This document shows, piece after piece, positions 50,376 to 59,942 of a DNA stretch of 64,000 nt. Origin of the DNA: Halomonas almeriensis (lineage in GTDB: Bacteria > Pseudomonadota > Gammaproteobacteria > Pseudomonadales > Halomonadaceae); NCBI RefSeq assembly GCF_030409235.1, contig NZ_JAUFPO010000009.1:248001-312000 (forward strand), written 5' to 3'. The position numbers and the translations under genes are program-made. The notes beneath the pieces were generated by a model. That model did no database searches. It saw only the letters and a program-made list of their open reading frames with translations, and was not told the DNA's origin. Numbering within the stretch: the stretch's first letter is position 1; each line of letters opens with the position of its first letter.

Positions 50376-51230
50376 ATGACAGAACAAGTGATGGCCGCCA
50401 TCGACGGCTCGAGCGTTTCCGAAAGTGTCTGCGACTATGCGACCTGGGCCAGCCGGGCGCTTGCAGCGCCACTGACCTTCCTTCACGTGGTGGATAACCA
50501 CCCTCAGACCGCCGAGGCGGACCTGTCCGGCAATATCGGGCTGGGCGCGCGGGAGCACCTGCTCGAGGAGCTTTCCCACCTGGACGAGGAACGCGCCAAG
50601 CTGGCCCAGGAACAGGGGCGGGTGATGCTCAAGGCGGCCGTGGAACGCGCCAGCCAGGAGGCTGACGGCGAGCCGGCCACGCGCCAGCGCAATGGCACCC
50701 TGGTCGAGACCCTTGAGGAGCTCGAGGACGAAATCCGTCTGATGGTGATCGGCAAGCGCGGCCAGACCGCACAGCAAGCCAGTGAACACCTGGGCTCCAA
50801 CCTGGAGCGGGTGGTACGCGGTCTGCACCGGCCGATCCTGATGGTGCCCGAGGGCTTCAAGACGCCACAGCGCGTGCTGGTCGCCTTCGATGGCAGCAAG
50901 ACCACCCGCAAGGGAGTCGAGATGCTCGCCAGCAGCCCGCTGTTCCAGGGCATCGCCTGCCATGTAGTGATCGTCGGCGCCGACACCGGGGATCATCGCT
51001 CGCAACTGGAGTGGGCGCTGAAGACGCTGCGCGACGCCGGCCACGAGGCCGAGGGTGCCATCCGCGCCGGTGAGGTCGAGGAGACCCTGAGAACCTACAC
51101 CCGGGAACAGGATATCGACATGCTGGTGATGGGCGCCTACGGCCACTCGCGCATTCGCCATCTGCTGGTCGGCAGCACCACCACGGCGATGCTGCGCAAG
51201 GCGAGCGTGCCGGTACTGCTGCTGCGCTGA
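50376..51230 (+). CDS. Tandem-domain universal stress protein, copy 2
   Basis: A 284-residue protein of two Usp domains, a near-twin of the one at 45841-46695: both read FLHVVDNHPQTAEADLSGN, QRNGTLVETLEEL and HEAEGAIRAGEVE, with scattered differences elsewhere. The second domain contains the ATP-binding type GAYGHSRIRHLLVGSTTTAM. Divergent from the SulP gene. The presence of two such copies around the nhaB-SulP pair points to a duplication of the Usp gene and a shared role in salt or pH stress. Confidence 0.9.
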   Translation: MTEQVMAAIDGSSVSESVCDYATWASRALAAPLTFLHVVDNHPQTAEADLSGNIGLGAREHLLEELSHLDEERAKLAQEQGRVMLKAAVERASQEADGEPATRQRNGTLVETLEELEDEIRLMVIGKRGQTAQQASEHLGSNLERVVRGLHRPILMVPEGFKTPQRVLVAFDGSKTTRKGVEMLASSPLFQGIACHVVIVGADTGDHRSQLEWALKTLRDAGHEAEGAIRAGEVEETLRTYTREQDIDMLVMGAYGHSRIRHLLVGSTTTAMLRKASVPVLLLR

Positions 51231-51243
51231 GCTTCGTCGGTTG

Positions 51244-52461
51244 TCAGGCGGGGGTGGTGTCGTCACTTGGGCCAAGCCGGTTGAGCAGTGGCTGGGCAAG
51301 CGTCCAGCCGGTGGCCAGCAGCACCAGCATGCCGATCAGCACCTGGTTGAAGCTGGCGCCCAGGTCCAGGGCGATACCCAGCACGGCGGGGGCGATGCCG
51401 GTGGAGAACACCATGCAGGCGCTGAGGGTGGCGCGCAGGGTGCCGAGATACTCGGCGCCCCACAGGCGCACCAGCAGGCTGGTGGCAATCGACTCCTGAG
51501 CGCCGACCGCCAGGCCGCCGCCGACCATCAGGGCCCATACGCCGGCATGCCCGCCGATCAGGATGGCGATCAGCAGGGCGGCGACAAAGGGCACTAGATA
51601 CCACCTTGCCACGCGTGCCGCCCCAAGGCGGTCGACCCAGCGCCCGCCGAGCAGGGCGCCGGGCAACTTGGCCAGTCCCATGCCGGTCAATGCCAGGGCA
51701 TAGACGGCCAGGCTGCTGTCCAGCGCCTCGGTCATCTGCGCCTGATAGATGAACAGCCCGGTCATGGTGACCGGCATGATCATCAGCAAGGGCAAAAGCT
51801 GCCAGAAACGCCGCTCGCGGAAGGGCTTGAGCCCACCCTTTTGACGACTTTCCGGCTTCCTGCCCGGTGCCCCGGGCCATCGGCCACGCCACAGCAGGGG
51901 CAACCAGAGACTCCCCAGCAGCAGGCCGAAGCACCACCACAGCTCCCGCCAGCCCAGCCACACCAGTAGCGCCGCGACCAGTGGCGGCAGCAGGGTCTCG
52001 CCCAGCATGAGGCCGGTACCGGCCAGTCCCAGCGCTCGCCCGCGCAGCGTGGTGAACTCGCGCCCGGCCAGGGTATTGCCGAGGTGGGACATCATGCCCT
52101 GGCCGCATAGCCTGACCAGGCCGAGTCCCAACAGCCCGAGCCCCCAGAACGGTGACAGCGTGAGCATCAGGACTCCCAGCAACAGCATTCCCAGCACCAC
52201 CATCGCGAACCGACGTGGCGGAATCCAGTCGATGCTGGGGCCGAAGCGCAGCATGGCGAAGCCGGCGATCAGGGTTACCACGGTGTAGGCGGTGCCGAAC
52301 TGACCGGCGCTGAGTCCGAGGTGCTCGGCCATGGGGGCCTGGAAGAGGCCAACGAAGAAACTCTGACCCAGGCTCGAGGAGAACATCGCCATAAAGGCAA
52401 TACTCAACAGGCCGCGGTGTTCCTGCAGCAGGGTGCGGTAGCCCATCTTGTTGCTTGTCAT
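51244..52461 (-). CDS. MFS transporter
   Basis: A 405-residue major facilitator protein with twelve helices. The loop between helices 2 and 3 reads MLRFGPSIDWIPPRRFAMV, a variant of the MFS motif, and a basic cytoplasmic loop (GRKPESRQKGGLKPFRERR) splits the two halves. ATG at 52461 follows AAGGACCGTC. It is convergent with Usp copy 2, 13 bases apart. Substrate unknown; such proteins often carry sugars, osmolytes or drugs. Confidence 0.85.
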   Translation of the reverse strand: MTSNKMGYRTLLQEHRGLLSIAFMAMFSSSLGQSFFVGLFQAPMAEHLGLSAGQFGTAYTVVTLIAGFAMLRFGPSIDWIPPRRFAMVVLGMLLLGVLMLTLSPFWGLGLLGLGLVRLCGQGMMSHLGNTLAGREFTTLRGRALGLAGTGLMLGETLLPPLVAALLVWLGWRELWWCFGLLLGSLWLPLLWRGRWPGAPGRKPESRQKGGLKPFRERRFWQLLPLLMIMPVTMTGLFIYQAQMTEALDSSLAVYALALTGMGLAKLPGALLGGRWVDRLGAARVARWYLVPFVAALLIAILIGGHAGVWALMVGGGLAVGAQESIATSLLVRLWGAEYLGTLRATLSACMVFSTGIAPAVLGIALDLGASFNQVLIGMLVLLATGWTLAQPLLNRLGPSDDTTPA

Positions 52462-52610
52462 GACGGTCCTTCGTGACGTGCGCATGGTGTCGCCGGAGTG
52501 CTGCCACTGGCAGGATGGCAGGGTTGCGACCTTGTCATGGCATTACAGGTTACCATGCTTTTGTTACCAGGCTTAGTACTATGTCGTCCCCAATGGATCC
52601 GGAGGCCAGC

Positions 52611-52952
52611 ATGAATCACCCCGAACTGGACAGGCAGACCGTGGAGACGCGGCTGCACGAACTTCGCGCTGACCTCAAGGCACAGAGCGAGGCCAGTCAG
52701 GAGGCGCGCGATACCGTGATGCTTGACCAGACATCGGTCGGCCGACTGTCACGCATGGACGCCCTCCAGGGTCAGGCCATGGCCAAGGCCGAGGAGGAAC
52801 GTCGCCAGCTGGCCCTGAAGCGCATCACCGCGGCCTTTCAGCGTCTCGAGCGTGGCGAGTATGGCGAGTGCATCGAGTGTGGCGAGTGGATCGCGACCCA
52901 ACGCCTGCAGTGGGACCCGCTGGTACTCAAGTGCATCGAATGCGCTGACTGA
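52611..52952 (+). CDS. DksA/TraR-family zinc-finger protein
   Basis: A 113-residue protein: two helices forming a coiled-coil hairpin (residues 10-75), then a four-cysteine zinc finger, Cys87, Cys90, Cys108 and Cys111 (CIECGEW...LKCIECAD). It is shorter than DksA and lacks the two acidic residues at the coil tip in the usual DxxDxA arrangement, having DQTSVGRLSRMDA instead, a form typical of the general TraR/DksA group. It probably binds the RNA polymerase secondary channel. ATG at 52611 follows GGAGG. Confidence 0.85.
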   Translation: MNHPELDRQTVETRLHELRADLKAQSEASQEARDTVMLDQTSVGRLSRMDALQGQAMAKAEEERRQLALKRITAAFQRLERGEYGECIECGEWIATQRLQWDPLVLKCIECAD

Positions 52953-53030
52953 GGCGCCCGGCTGCCTGCCGAGGCGCGCGAATATGGGGTAAGATGCGCC
53001 CTCCAGCCGATAACGACAGGAGAGTCACCA

Positions 53031-53390
53031 ATGAGCATCCAGCGTCACGATACCCAGACCCGCATGAGCCGAGCCGTCATCCACAATGGCGTGGCCTATC
53101 TGTGTGGCCAGGTTCCCGGCCCCGAGGTTCGCCCCGGCGAGATTACCGAACAGACCGAGAGCATGCTGGGCCGGCTGGATGCCCTGCTGGAAGAGATCGG
53201 CTCCGATCGGCAACACCTGCTGACGGCGACCCTGTATCTGAAGGATGGGGGCGACGTCGCCGCCATGAACGCCGTCTGGGATGCCTGGGTGCCGGAAGGC
53301 CATGCGCCGGCGCGTACCTGTGTCTGTGCGCCCATGCCCGCCGAGGACCTGAAGGTCGAGATCACCGTCACCGCAATGATCAAGGATTAA
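53031..53390 (+). CDS. RidA-family protein (YjgF/Rid subgroup)
   Basis: A 119-residue small enzyme of the Rid family: N-terminal [17 protein letters not shown], a middle [21 protein letters not shown], and C-terminal [20 protein letters not shown], where the Arg of the RTC stretch corresponds to the substrate Arg of RidA. Active RidA hydrolyses reactive enamine/imine intermediates made by PLP enzymes. AGGAGAG precedes the ATG. It is convergent with the ABC permease gene, overlapping by a few bases at the stops. Confidence 0.9.
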   Translation: MSIQRHDTQTRMSRAVIHNGVAYLCGQVPGPEVRPGEITEQTESMLGRLDALLEEIGSDRQHLLTATLYLKDGGDVAAMNAVWDAWVPEGHAPARTCVCAPMPAEDLKVEITVTAMIKD

Positions 53391-54895
53391 GCCAGCGACT
53401 CCCCGACCTCTGACGTGGCCGCCCGGGGGCGCAGTCGTCGCGACAGGGCGTCCACGCCGATGTTGAGCATGGCGGTCACCAGCAGCAGCAGGAAGGCGAT
53501 GTCGAACATCAGGTACTGGAAGTTCTCGTCGATGTAGTAGCCCAGGGTGGCCACGCCCAGCATGCCGAGGATCGCGGTCTCGCGCAGAATGACCTCGGCA
53601 CGGTAGTAGAGCAGCGCCAGCAGGCTCGGGTAGACACGTGGCAGCAGCTCATAGGCCAGGCGCCCCGAGGCCGGCAGCTGGGCCATGCCGAGTGTCAGGC
53701 TGTCGGCATGGCGCGCCACCAGGAAGGCGATCAGGGCGCCGTTGTGCAGTGCCAGGGCCAGCCAGGCCGGCAGCATCGACGGGCCCAGCAGCAGCAGGAA
53801 GATGAAGGCCAGCATCAGCTCGGGCGTGGAACGCAGGAAGACCAGCAAGCTGCTGCCCGCCAGCCGGGTGGCGCGGTTGCCGAAGTGGCGGCTGGCCAGC
53901 GGCCACATCACCAGCGCTACCAGCAGGCTGCCCACGGTGCCCAGCAGCCCCAGCAAGAGGGTGTTGCCGATGGCCGGGGCGAGGTCGGGGACCTCGGCCA
54001 GCCAGGCGAGCAGGCCGGCCCCGTCGCCTTCGAGCAAGGGGCGCGGCCAGATATCCTGACTGATGAAACGCCACACCAGCCCCCCATCGATGGCCGGCCA
54101 TGGGCCCAGCAGGAAGGCGCCGCCGATCAGCAGCACCGGCAGCAGCCGGCGGTGGCTCCACCAGGGCAGGCTGGCGATCAGCAGATAGAAGAGCCACAGC
54201 AGGGCGCCGGCCTCGTGGTAGCGCCCTTCGCGGAAGGCGGTCTCGAGCTGGAAACCGAGCGTCGGCAGGCCGACAAACCCCAGCAGCACGCTGGCGCGCA
54301 GGCCGCACTCGAAACGGTAGCGGGTGTAGGCGGCGAGCCGTGGCCAGGCCAGGGGCAGCTCGCAGTAGACTAAGCGCACCAGCCGGCCGACCCCGGGCGG
54401 CAGAGCGTCGACCGGTGCGCGCGGCGTCTCTTCGAGAATTTCCGCATAGACCTTGGCGAAGATTCCGGCATAGGGAATGGCCAGGGCAGCCAGCGCGGTC
54501 AGCGCCGAGAGGCCGAATACCTGCAGGAACAGCAGCGCCCAGAAGAGCTCATGAATGGCCCGCACGAAGGCGCAGCCGGCGCGCACCAGTCGCGAGCGGG
54601 CGAACAGCAAGGCCAGCGGGAAGCCTAGTATCACCCCCGCCAGGGTGCCCCACAGCGCCACGGCAATGGTCAGTCCGAGGGCATGCAAGGGCGTTTCCAC
54701 CGCACCCCAGGCGGGCCAGGCCAACCCCTGGGCCAGGCGGGTGATTTCCGCCCAGGGGTCTCGCGTCACCACCGCCAGGTCTGCCAGCGGCAGCAGGAGC
54801 AGCGCCAGGGCGACCAGTGTCAGGGTATGGCGTGCCAGACGCGGCCCCAGGGCGTCACCGCCCAGCCACAGCGGGCGCGAGGCACTCACGCTCAA
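53387..54895 (-). CDS. Fused two-domain ABC permease (PhnE-like)
   Basis: A 502-residue inner-membrane protein with two consecutive PhnE-type permease domains (about residues 60-250 and 310-495), each with its own inner loop ([21 protein letters not shown] and [20 protein letters not shown]). Usual PhnE is a single domain of about 260 residues, so this gene carries both halves of the channel in one chain. It overlaps the ATPase gene by four bases. It belongs to the phosphonate/phosphite/selenate-type uptake system. Confidence 0.85.
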   Translation of the reverse strand: MSVSASRPLWLGGDALGPRLARHTLTLVALALLLLPLADLAVVTRDPWAEITRLAQGLAWPAWGAVETPLHALGLTIAVALWGTLAGVILGFPLALLFARSRLVRAGCAFVRAIHELFWALLFLQVFGLSALTALAALAIPYAGIFAKVYAEILEETPRAPVDALPPGVGRLVRLVYCELPLAWPRLAAYTRYRFECGLRASVLLGFVGLPTLGFQLETAFREGRYHEAGALLWLFYLLIASLPWWSHRRLLPVLLIGGAFLLGPWPAIDGGLVWRFISQDIWPRPLLEGDGAGLLAWLAEVPDLAPAIGNTLLLGLLGTVGSLLVALVMWPLASRHFGNRATRLAGSSLLVFLRSTPELMLAFIFLLLLGPSMLPAWLALALHNGALIAFLVARHADSLTLGMAQLPASGRLAYELLPRVYPSLLALLYYRAEVILRETAILGMLGVATLGYYIDENFQYLMFDIAFLLLLVTAMLNIGVDALSRRLRPRAATSEVGESLA

Positions 54896-55641
54896 GCCTG
54901 CCCCCGGTAACAGGGCATGGAGGGCATCGGCGACGGCCGAGCCGCCTCCTCGTCGGCGGACGAGGTCCGGGCGTCGGGGTAGAGGGCATCCAGGTCCGCG
55001 AGGCCCAGCTCGGCCGCGGGCGCATCCAGCACCAGGTGACCATTCCGAAGGCCCAGCACCCGGTCGAAGTGCGACAGCGCCAGCTCGCGCTGATGCAGGG
55101 CAATCACGCAGGTATCGTGGTTGTCGTCGATCAGCGCGAGCAGGCGTAGTGCCTGGTGGGGGTCGACACTGGCCACCGGCTCATCGCCGAGGAAGATGCG
55201 ACGCTGCTGGTAGAGGGCGCGCCCGATGGCGGTGCGCTGGCGCTGCCCGCCGGAGAGCTGGCCCACCGGGCGGCGCATCAAGTCACCGATACCCAGTCGC
55301 TTGCATAGATCGGACACCTCCTGCCAGGGGCGGCGCAACGGCCGCACCAGATTCCACAGGTTGGCCACGGCCGAGTGCTCGGTGAGCCGACCCATGTAGA
55401 TATTGTGATAGACGGCCAGGCCTGGCACCAGGCCGTGATGCTGCGGGCACCAGGCGACCTCGTCGCCCAGCCGCGCACGCAGGGCGGCCAGCAGTGTCGA
55501 CTTGCCGGCCCCGCTGGCGCCCAGCAGGGCCACTCGCTCGCCGCGCTGGAGCCTCAGGCTCAGGCGCGGCAGCACCACCTGGTCGCCATGCCCCAGGTCA
55601 AGGTCATCCAGCCGGAGCAGAGGAGCGGCGGCAGAACCCAT
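54892..55641 (-). CDS. ABC transporter ATPase (PhnC-like)
   Basis: A 249-residue ATPase: Walker A LLGASGAGKSTLL, signature LSGGQRQRTAIGRALYQQ, Walker B RIFLGDEPVASVDP. The LGDEP sequence in place of LADEP is unusual. ATG at 55641 lies one base after the binding-protein stop, so the frame open upstream of it is the complement of that gene and is not used. It powers the fused permease. The family includes phosphonate and phosphite importers. Confidence 0.87.
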   Translation of the reverse strand: MGSAAAPLLRLDDLDLGHGDQVVLPRLSLRLQRGERVALLGASGAGKSTLLAALRARLGDEVAWCPQHHGLVPGLAVYHNIYMGRLTEHSAVANLWNLVRPLRRPWQEVSDLCKRLGIGDLMRRPVGQLSGGQRQRTAIGRALYQQRRIFLGDEPVASVDPHQALRLLALIDDNHDTCVIALHQRELALSHFDRVLGLRNGHLVLDAPAAELGLADLDALYPDARTSSADEEAARPSPMPSMPCYRGQA

Positions 55642-55642
55642 C

Positions 55643-56500
55643 TCAGCGCAGCAGGCCCAGGGACTCCGCCACGTCCTTGATGGTGGCGTACATGCTGTTA
55701 TCCGCCGGAATGAAGGCCGAGCGCGGGAAGCTTTCCAGCAGAGCCGGGTCATCCATCTCCAGCAGGGCCCGCTGAACTCGCTCGCTGAAGCCATCGCCAT
55801 AGCGTTCATCGGCATCGCCGCGGATCGTCCACTGATAATCCGGGTAGCTGGGCGTCGACCAGATCACCTCGACCTTGTCGGTATCCACGCGACCATCCTC
55901 GACGGCCGATTCCCAGACCGAGTAGTTCACGGCGCCCAGCTCATAGGTCCCGGATTCCACCAGGGCGATGGTACGCGAGTGATCACCGGAGAAACCGACA
56001 CGGGAGAAGATGGCCTCGGGGGCCTCGTCGAAACGCTGACGCAGGAAGTGCTCCGGCATCAGTCGCCCGGACGTGGAGGTCTTGGCACCGAAGGTGAAAC
56101 TCCTGTCGGCGATCGCTTCCGGAAGCTCATCGGCGGGCTCGAGATCGGTGGAACGGTGCGCGATGAAGTAGCTCTGGAACTCGGCATCTTCCTCACCCTG
56201 GGCCAGCGCCCGGGAATCAGGCACCAGGCGGCGCGCCTGAACACCGGAGAGGCCGCCGAACCAGGCCAGCTGAACCTGATCGTTGCGGAACGCCGTGACC
56301 GCAGCTCCGTAGGACTTGACCGGCACATACTCCACCTCGACATCAAGCTCGACTTCGAGGTAGTCCGCGACCTTCGAGAAACGTTCGATCAGCCGCGATT
56401 GATCTTCATCGGGAATGGCGGTAAAGCGGAAGGTCTCTTCGGCCTGAGCCCCCTGGGCCAGCACGGCCAGGGCAGCGGCGGTCATGGCAATCCAGCGCAT
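55643..56500 (-). CDS. PhnD-like periplasmic binding protein (possible selenate/phosphonate)
   Basis: A 285-residue periplasmic protein with a signal peptide ending AQA (residue 20), then FRFTAIPDEDQSRLIERF, YVPVKSYGAAVTAF, WFGGLSGVQARRLVPDS and GDHSRTIALVESGTYELGAV. This is the PhnD fold; a group of close relatives is annotated as putative selenate ABC transporter binding proteins, from which I recall the same text. The ligand is therefore an oxyanion, but whether phosphonate, phosphite or selenate is open. First gene of a three-gene operon. Confidence 0.82.
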   Translation of the reverse strand: MRWIAMTAAALAVLAQGAQAEETFRFTAIPDEDQSRLIERFSKVADYLEVELDVEVEYVPVKSYGAAVTAFRNDQVQLAWFGGLSGVQARRLVPDSRALAQGEEDAEFQSYFIAHRSTDLEPADELPEAIADRSFTFGAKTSTSGRLMPEHFLRQRFDEAPEAIFSRVGFSGDHSRTIALVESGTYELGAVNYSVWESAVEDGRVDTDKVEVIWSTPSYPDYQWTIRGDADERYGDGFSERVQRALLEMDDPALLESFPRSAFIPADNSMYATIKDVAESLGLLR

Positions 56501-56654
56501 CGAGGGTCTCCTTGTACATGGGAAGCCCCTATTGTTGTGGCTGGGCGGTGTATTGGCAAGTTGGTCGGGCCCTGGCTAACCGGCGTGCGCCTGAGAATCC
56601 TGGCTCGGGGACTGCTGTGCCTTCCTTGTATTCGGTCGCAGCTGGTGTTTCAGG

Positions 56655-57521
56655 TCAAGGTGCCTCGCGTGTGGCCGGATACCGCGTTTCCTTGAGGCTG
56701 TCCTTGATCTTCTTGAGGTGGGGCAGGAAGTCTTCGCCGCGTCTCAGGGTGACGCCGGTGGCCAGGACGTCGATCAGCGCCAGCTGGATCATGCGCGAGG
56801 TCATCGGCATGTAGTGGTCGGTGTCTTCCGGGGCGCCGACGGCGAGTATCTCGGTGCACTCGTCGGCGAGCGGCGAGGCCGGGTCGGTGATGCCGAGCAC
56901 CACAGCGCCGTTGTTGCGCGCCAGGCTGGCGATATCGACCAGCTCGCGGGTGCGTCCGGTATAGGAGAGCACCACCACTACATCGCCGGTGTGGCAGGCC
57001 GCGGCTACCATGCGCTGCATCAGCACATCGATGTAGGCCGAGACCGGGATGTTGAAGCGAAAGAACTTGTGCTGGGCATCCTGGGCGACGGCGCCCGAGG
57101 CGCCCAGGCCGAAGAAATGCAGCTGCTTGGCCTGGGTGAGGTAGTCGACCGCGCGATCCACGCGTGCGGGGTCGGTTTCGCGGCGCGCCAGGTCGAGGGC
57201 GGCGATGGTGGCGCCGAAGATCTTGCTGGTATAGCCCTCTGCCGAATCACCGGGCTCGACCGCCTGGCTGACATAGGGGGTGCCGCCGGCCAGACTCTGG
57301 GCGAGCTTGATCTTGAAATCCGGATAGCCCTTGGCATCGAAGCTGCGGCAGAAGCGGTTCACCGTGGGCTCGCTGACCGAGGCGGCGTGGGCCAGACTGG
57401 CGATGCTCATGCTGGTGGCCGCGGTCGGATCCGCCAGGATGACATCGGCGACCTTGCGTTCGGAACGGTTGAGTTCGTCGAGACGCTGGCGAATACGGTC
57501 GAGCAGATCGTGACTGACCAT
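56655..57521 (-). CDS. hexR: RpiR-family regulator HexR
   Basis: A 288-residue repressor: N-terminal RpiR helix-turn-helix ([19 protein letters not shown] then [20 protein letters not shown]) and a C-terminal SIS sugar-phosphate domain ([20 protein letters not shown]). HexR represses Entner-Doudoroff and related genes and releases DNA when KDPG binds, the product of the dehydratase step before Eda. It is divergent from zwf. ATG at 57521 puts the HTH at the normal place; the open frame extends ten codons upstream. A HexR box lies between it and zwf. Confidence 0.9.
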   Translation of the reverse strand: MVSHDLLDRIRQRLDELNRSERKVADVILADPTAATSMSIASLAHAASVSEPTVNRFCRSFDAKGYPDFKIKLAQSLAGGTPYVSQAVEPGDSAEGYTSKIFGATIAALDLARRETDPARVDRAVDYLTQAKQLHFFGLGASGAVAQDAQHKFFRFNIPVSAYIDVLMQRMVAAACHTGDVVVVLSYTGRTRELVDIASLARNNGAVVLGITDPASPLADECTEILAVGAPEDTDHYMPMTSRMIQLALIDVLATGVTLRRGEDFLPHLKKIKDSLKETRYPATREAP

Positions 57522-57643
57522 GAGCGGAGGCTCTCCCTGATGGCGGGCCAAGGTGGTAATTTAACGACGTAAACCCGCTATCCTAGCGCGAGATGAAGGC
57601 GCGATGCCAGAAGTGGCCGCCGCAGCCCGAGCGCTTTATCTTT

Positions 57644-57658
57644 AGTAGTAATCTTACA
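57644..57658 (+). promoter_or_regulatory. HexR operator upstream of zwf
   Basis: AGTAGTAATCTTACA agrees at 12 of 15 positions with the HexR consensus TGTARTDAAATTACA, in the divergent hexR-zwf gap, about 67 bases before the zwf ATG and embedded in AT-rich DNA. It would allow joint, KDPG-responsive control of the two transcripts. Confidence 0.65.
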
Positions 57659-57724
57659 AAATTTTTTGGATGCTGACGCGGCTTTGCGCTAGTATTTTGC
57701 TAAGTTAACCAGATAGGGGCGGAC

Positions 57725-59236
57725 ATGAGTCACGATAAGCGGTCCCGGTCATCGAAGCTTGCCGACACGCTCGGCTCCGACGTCGACTTTGTGTTGTTCG
57801 GTGCGCTCGGTGATCTGTCGCAGCGCAAGCTGTACCCGGCACTGTATCAGCTCGACCGGGAAAACCTGCTGGCCGAGAGCACGCGCCTGCTCGGGGTGGC
57901 GCGCCAGGATTTCGACACCGCCGGCTTCAGGGCACGGGTCGAGGCATCGCTCAAGGAATACATCAAGCGTGACGAGCTGGATGCCGACGTGGTCGAGCGC
58001 TTCCTCGACAGGCTGGATTACCGCTGTGTCGATGCCACCCAGGTGGAAGGCTACGCGAGCATCCGCGACTGGCGCCAGGACGCCGGTGATCGCCCCATGG
58101 TGGTCTATCTGGCGGTTGGCGCGAGCCTGTATGGCGACATCTGCCGTCACCTCGAGGACAGCGGCAGTCTCGACGATAGCGCTCGCGTGGTGGTGGAGAA
58201 GCCGATCGGCCATGATCTGGAATCCTCCGCCGAGATCAATGATGCCATCGGCGCGGTCTTTCCAGAGTCGCGCATCTATCGCATCGACCACTATCTGGGC
58301 AAGGAAACGGTGCAGAACCTGATCGCCCTGCGTTTTGCCAACCCCTTGTTCGGCACCCAGTGGAATCAGAACCACATCTCTCATGTTGAGGTCACGGTAG
58401 CCGAGAAGGTGGGCATTGAAGGCCGCTGGGGCTACTTCGATCAGGCGGGCCAGTTGCGCGACATGGTGCAGAACCACCTGCTGCAGTTGATCTGTCTGAT
58501 TGCCATGGATCCGCCGGCCAACCTTGATGCCGACGCCATTCGCGATGAAAAGGTCAAGGTACTCAAGGCGCTCAAGCCGTTCACCGATGACATGCTGGGC
58601 ACTGATGTGGTGCGTGGCCAGTACATCGCCGGGACCAGTGACGGCAAGAGCGTGCCCGGCTACCTCGAGGAGCCGGATGCCAACACGGCCAGCCATACCG
58701 AGACCTTCGTGGCCATGAAGACCGAGGTGTCGAACTGGCGCTGGGCCGGGGTACCCTTCTATCTGCGCACCGGCAAGCGCATGCCCGAGAAGCTCTCGCA
58801 GATCGTCATTCACTTCCGCCAGCAGCCGCACTATATCTTCGACCCCGACCAGCGTTCCCTGGCGGCCAATAAGCTGGTGATTCGCCTGCAGCCCGACGAA
58901 GGCATCGCCCTGCAGGTGCTGACCAAGGACAGTGGCCTGGACAAGGGCATGCGCCTGCGGCCCGGTCCGCTGCATCTGGACTTCAACAATGCCTTCGCCA
59001 AGACACGTATTCCGGACGCCTATGAGCGTCTGCTGCTCGAGGTCATGAAGGGGCAGCAGTATCTGTTCGTGCGCCGGGATGAGGTGGAGCATGCCTGGAA
59101 GTGGTGCGACAGCCTGATCGAGGCCTGGCAGGAACGTGACGAGCCGCCCAGACGCTATCCGTCAGGTTCCTGGGGGCCGGTGGCGTCGATTGCCATGATC
59201 AGCCAGGACGGCCGCAGCTGGTACGAGGATTATTGA
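57725..59236 (+). CDS. zwf: Glucose-6-phosphate dehydrogenase Zwf
   Basis: A 503-residue enzyme: N-terminal NAD(P) loop [19 protein letters not shown] and the active-site signature [14 protein letters not shown] with the catalytic His in the pattern HV-x-EKPIGH earlier in the chain. It oxidises glucose-6-phosphate to 6-phosphogluconolactone and NADPH, the entry to the Entner-Doudoroff path. It is the first gene of a zwf-pgl-eda operon; pgl begins one base after its stop. ATG at 57725 follows AGGGGCGG. Confidence 0.96.
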   Translation: MSHDKRSRSSKLADTLGSDVDFVLFGALGDLSQRKLYPALYQLDRENLLAESTRLLGVARQDFDTAGFRARVEASLKEYIKRDELDADVVERFLDRLDYRCVDATQVEGYASIRDWRQDAGDRPMVVYLAVGASLYGDICRHLEDSGSLDDSARVVVEKPIGHDLESSAEINDAIGAVFPESRIYRIDHYLGKETVQNLIALRFANPLFGTQWNQNHISHVEVTVAEKVGIEGRWGYFDQAGQLRDMVQNHLLQLICLIAMDPPANLDADAIRDEKVKVLKALKPFTDDMLGTDVVRGQYIAGTSDGKSVPGYLEEPDANTASHTETFVAMKTEVSNWRWAGVPFYLRTGKRMPEKLSQIVIHFRQQPHYIFDPDQRSLAANKLVIRLQPDEGIALQVLTKDSGLDKGMRLRPGPLHLDFNNAFAKTRIPDAYERLLLEVMKGQQYLFVRRDEVEHAWKWCDSLIEAWQERDEPPRRYPSGSWGPVASIAMISQDGRSWYEDY

Positions 59237-59237
59237 C

Positions 59238-59912
59238 ATGAGTGATGCCATTTCTCCCCGCGACAGACTCTCCATGCAGCTCGCCGAGGCCGTGGCCGAA
59301 GCGCTGCGGAGCGACCTGGCCGATCGTCAGCGCGTTCTGCTGGTGGTCTCCGGCGGTTCCACGCCGGTGCCTTTCTTTCGCGCCCTGGCCGAGACACCGC
59401 TGCCCTGGTCGCGGGTCGATGTCACCCTGGCCGATGAGCGCTGGGTGGCCGAGTCCGATGACGACAGTAATGCTCGTCTGATTCGCGAACACTTGCTGCG
59501 AGACGAGGCGCGTCAGGCCAACTTTGTGCCCTTGACCACCACGGCCGCCACCCCCGAGGAAGGTACCGTCGAGGTAGCCGAGCGTGTCGCCGCCCTGGCC
59601 TGGCCGGCCAGTGCGGTGGTGCTGGGCATGGGCGGAGATGGCCATACCGCCTCGCTGTTTCCGGACAGCCGCGAGCTGGAGCTGGCCCTTTCGACCCCCG
59701 AACCCGTGGTGGCGGTGCGCACGCCCAGCCAGCCGCAGCCGCGTATCACCCTGAGCGCCGATCGTCTGCACCAGTCGTCGCGACACTTCCTGCACATTAC
59801 CGGCGATGCCAAGCGCGATGTGCTGGGTAAGGCCATGACCGGCGACGATACGCGCGCCCTGCCGATTCGCGCCTTTCTGGCGGCCCCCCTGGGTATCTAT
59901 TGGGCACCCTGA
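59238..59912 (+). CDS. pgl: 6-phosphogluconolactonase
   Basis: A 224-residue lactonase of the SIS-like/DevB type: LLVVSGGSTPVPFFRAL, VTLADERWV and VLGMGGDGHTASLFPDS are the family signatures, with the catalytic His in GDGHTAS. It hydrolyses 6-phosphogluconolactone and lies between zwf and eda, one base after zwf, so the metabolic step and the gene order agree. Confidence 0.95.
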   Translation: MSDAISPRDRLSMQLAEAVAEALRSDLADRQRVLLVVSGGSTPVPFFRALAETPLPWSRVDVTLADERWVAESDDDSNARLIREHLLRDEARQANFVPLTTTAATPEEGTVEVAERVAALAWPASAVVLGMGGDGHTASLFPDSRELELALSTPEPVVAVRTPSQPQPRITLSADRLHQSSRHFLHITGDAKRDVLGKAMTGDDTRALPIRAFLAAPLGIYWAP

Positions 59913-59942
59913 ACGCTACCGGCCTGTATTTCGGAGAACCAC

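Noticed and set aside
51263-52507. 414-residue frame opposite in phase to the MFS transporter gene
   Set aside because: It is the same strand in another frame, without hydrophobic helices and rich in Arg and His; the overlapping MFS frame has twelve clear helices.
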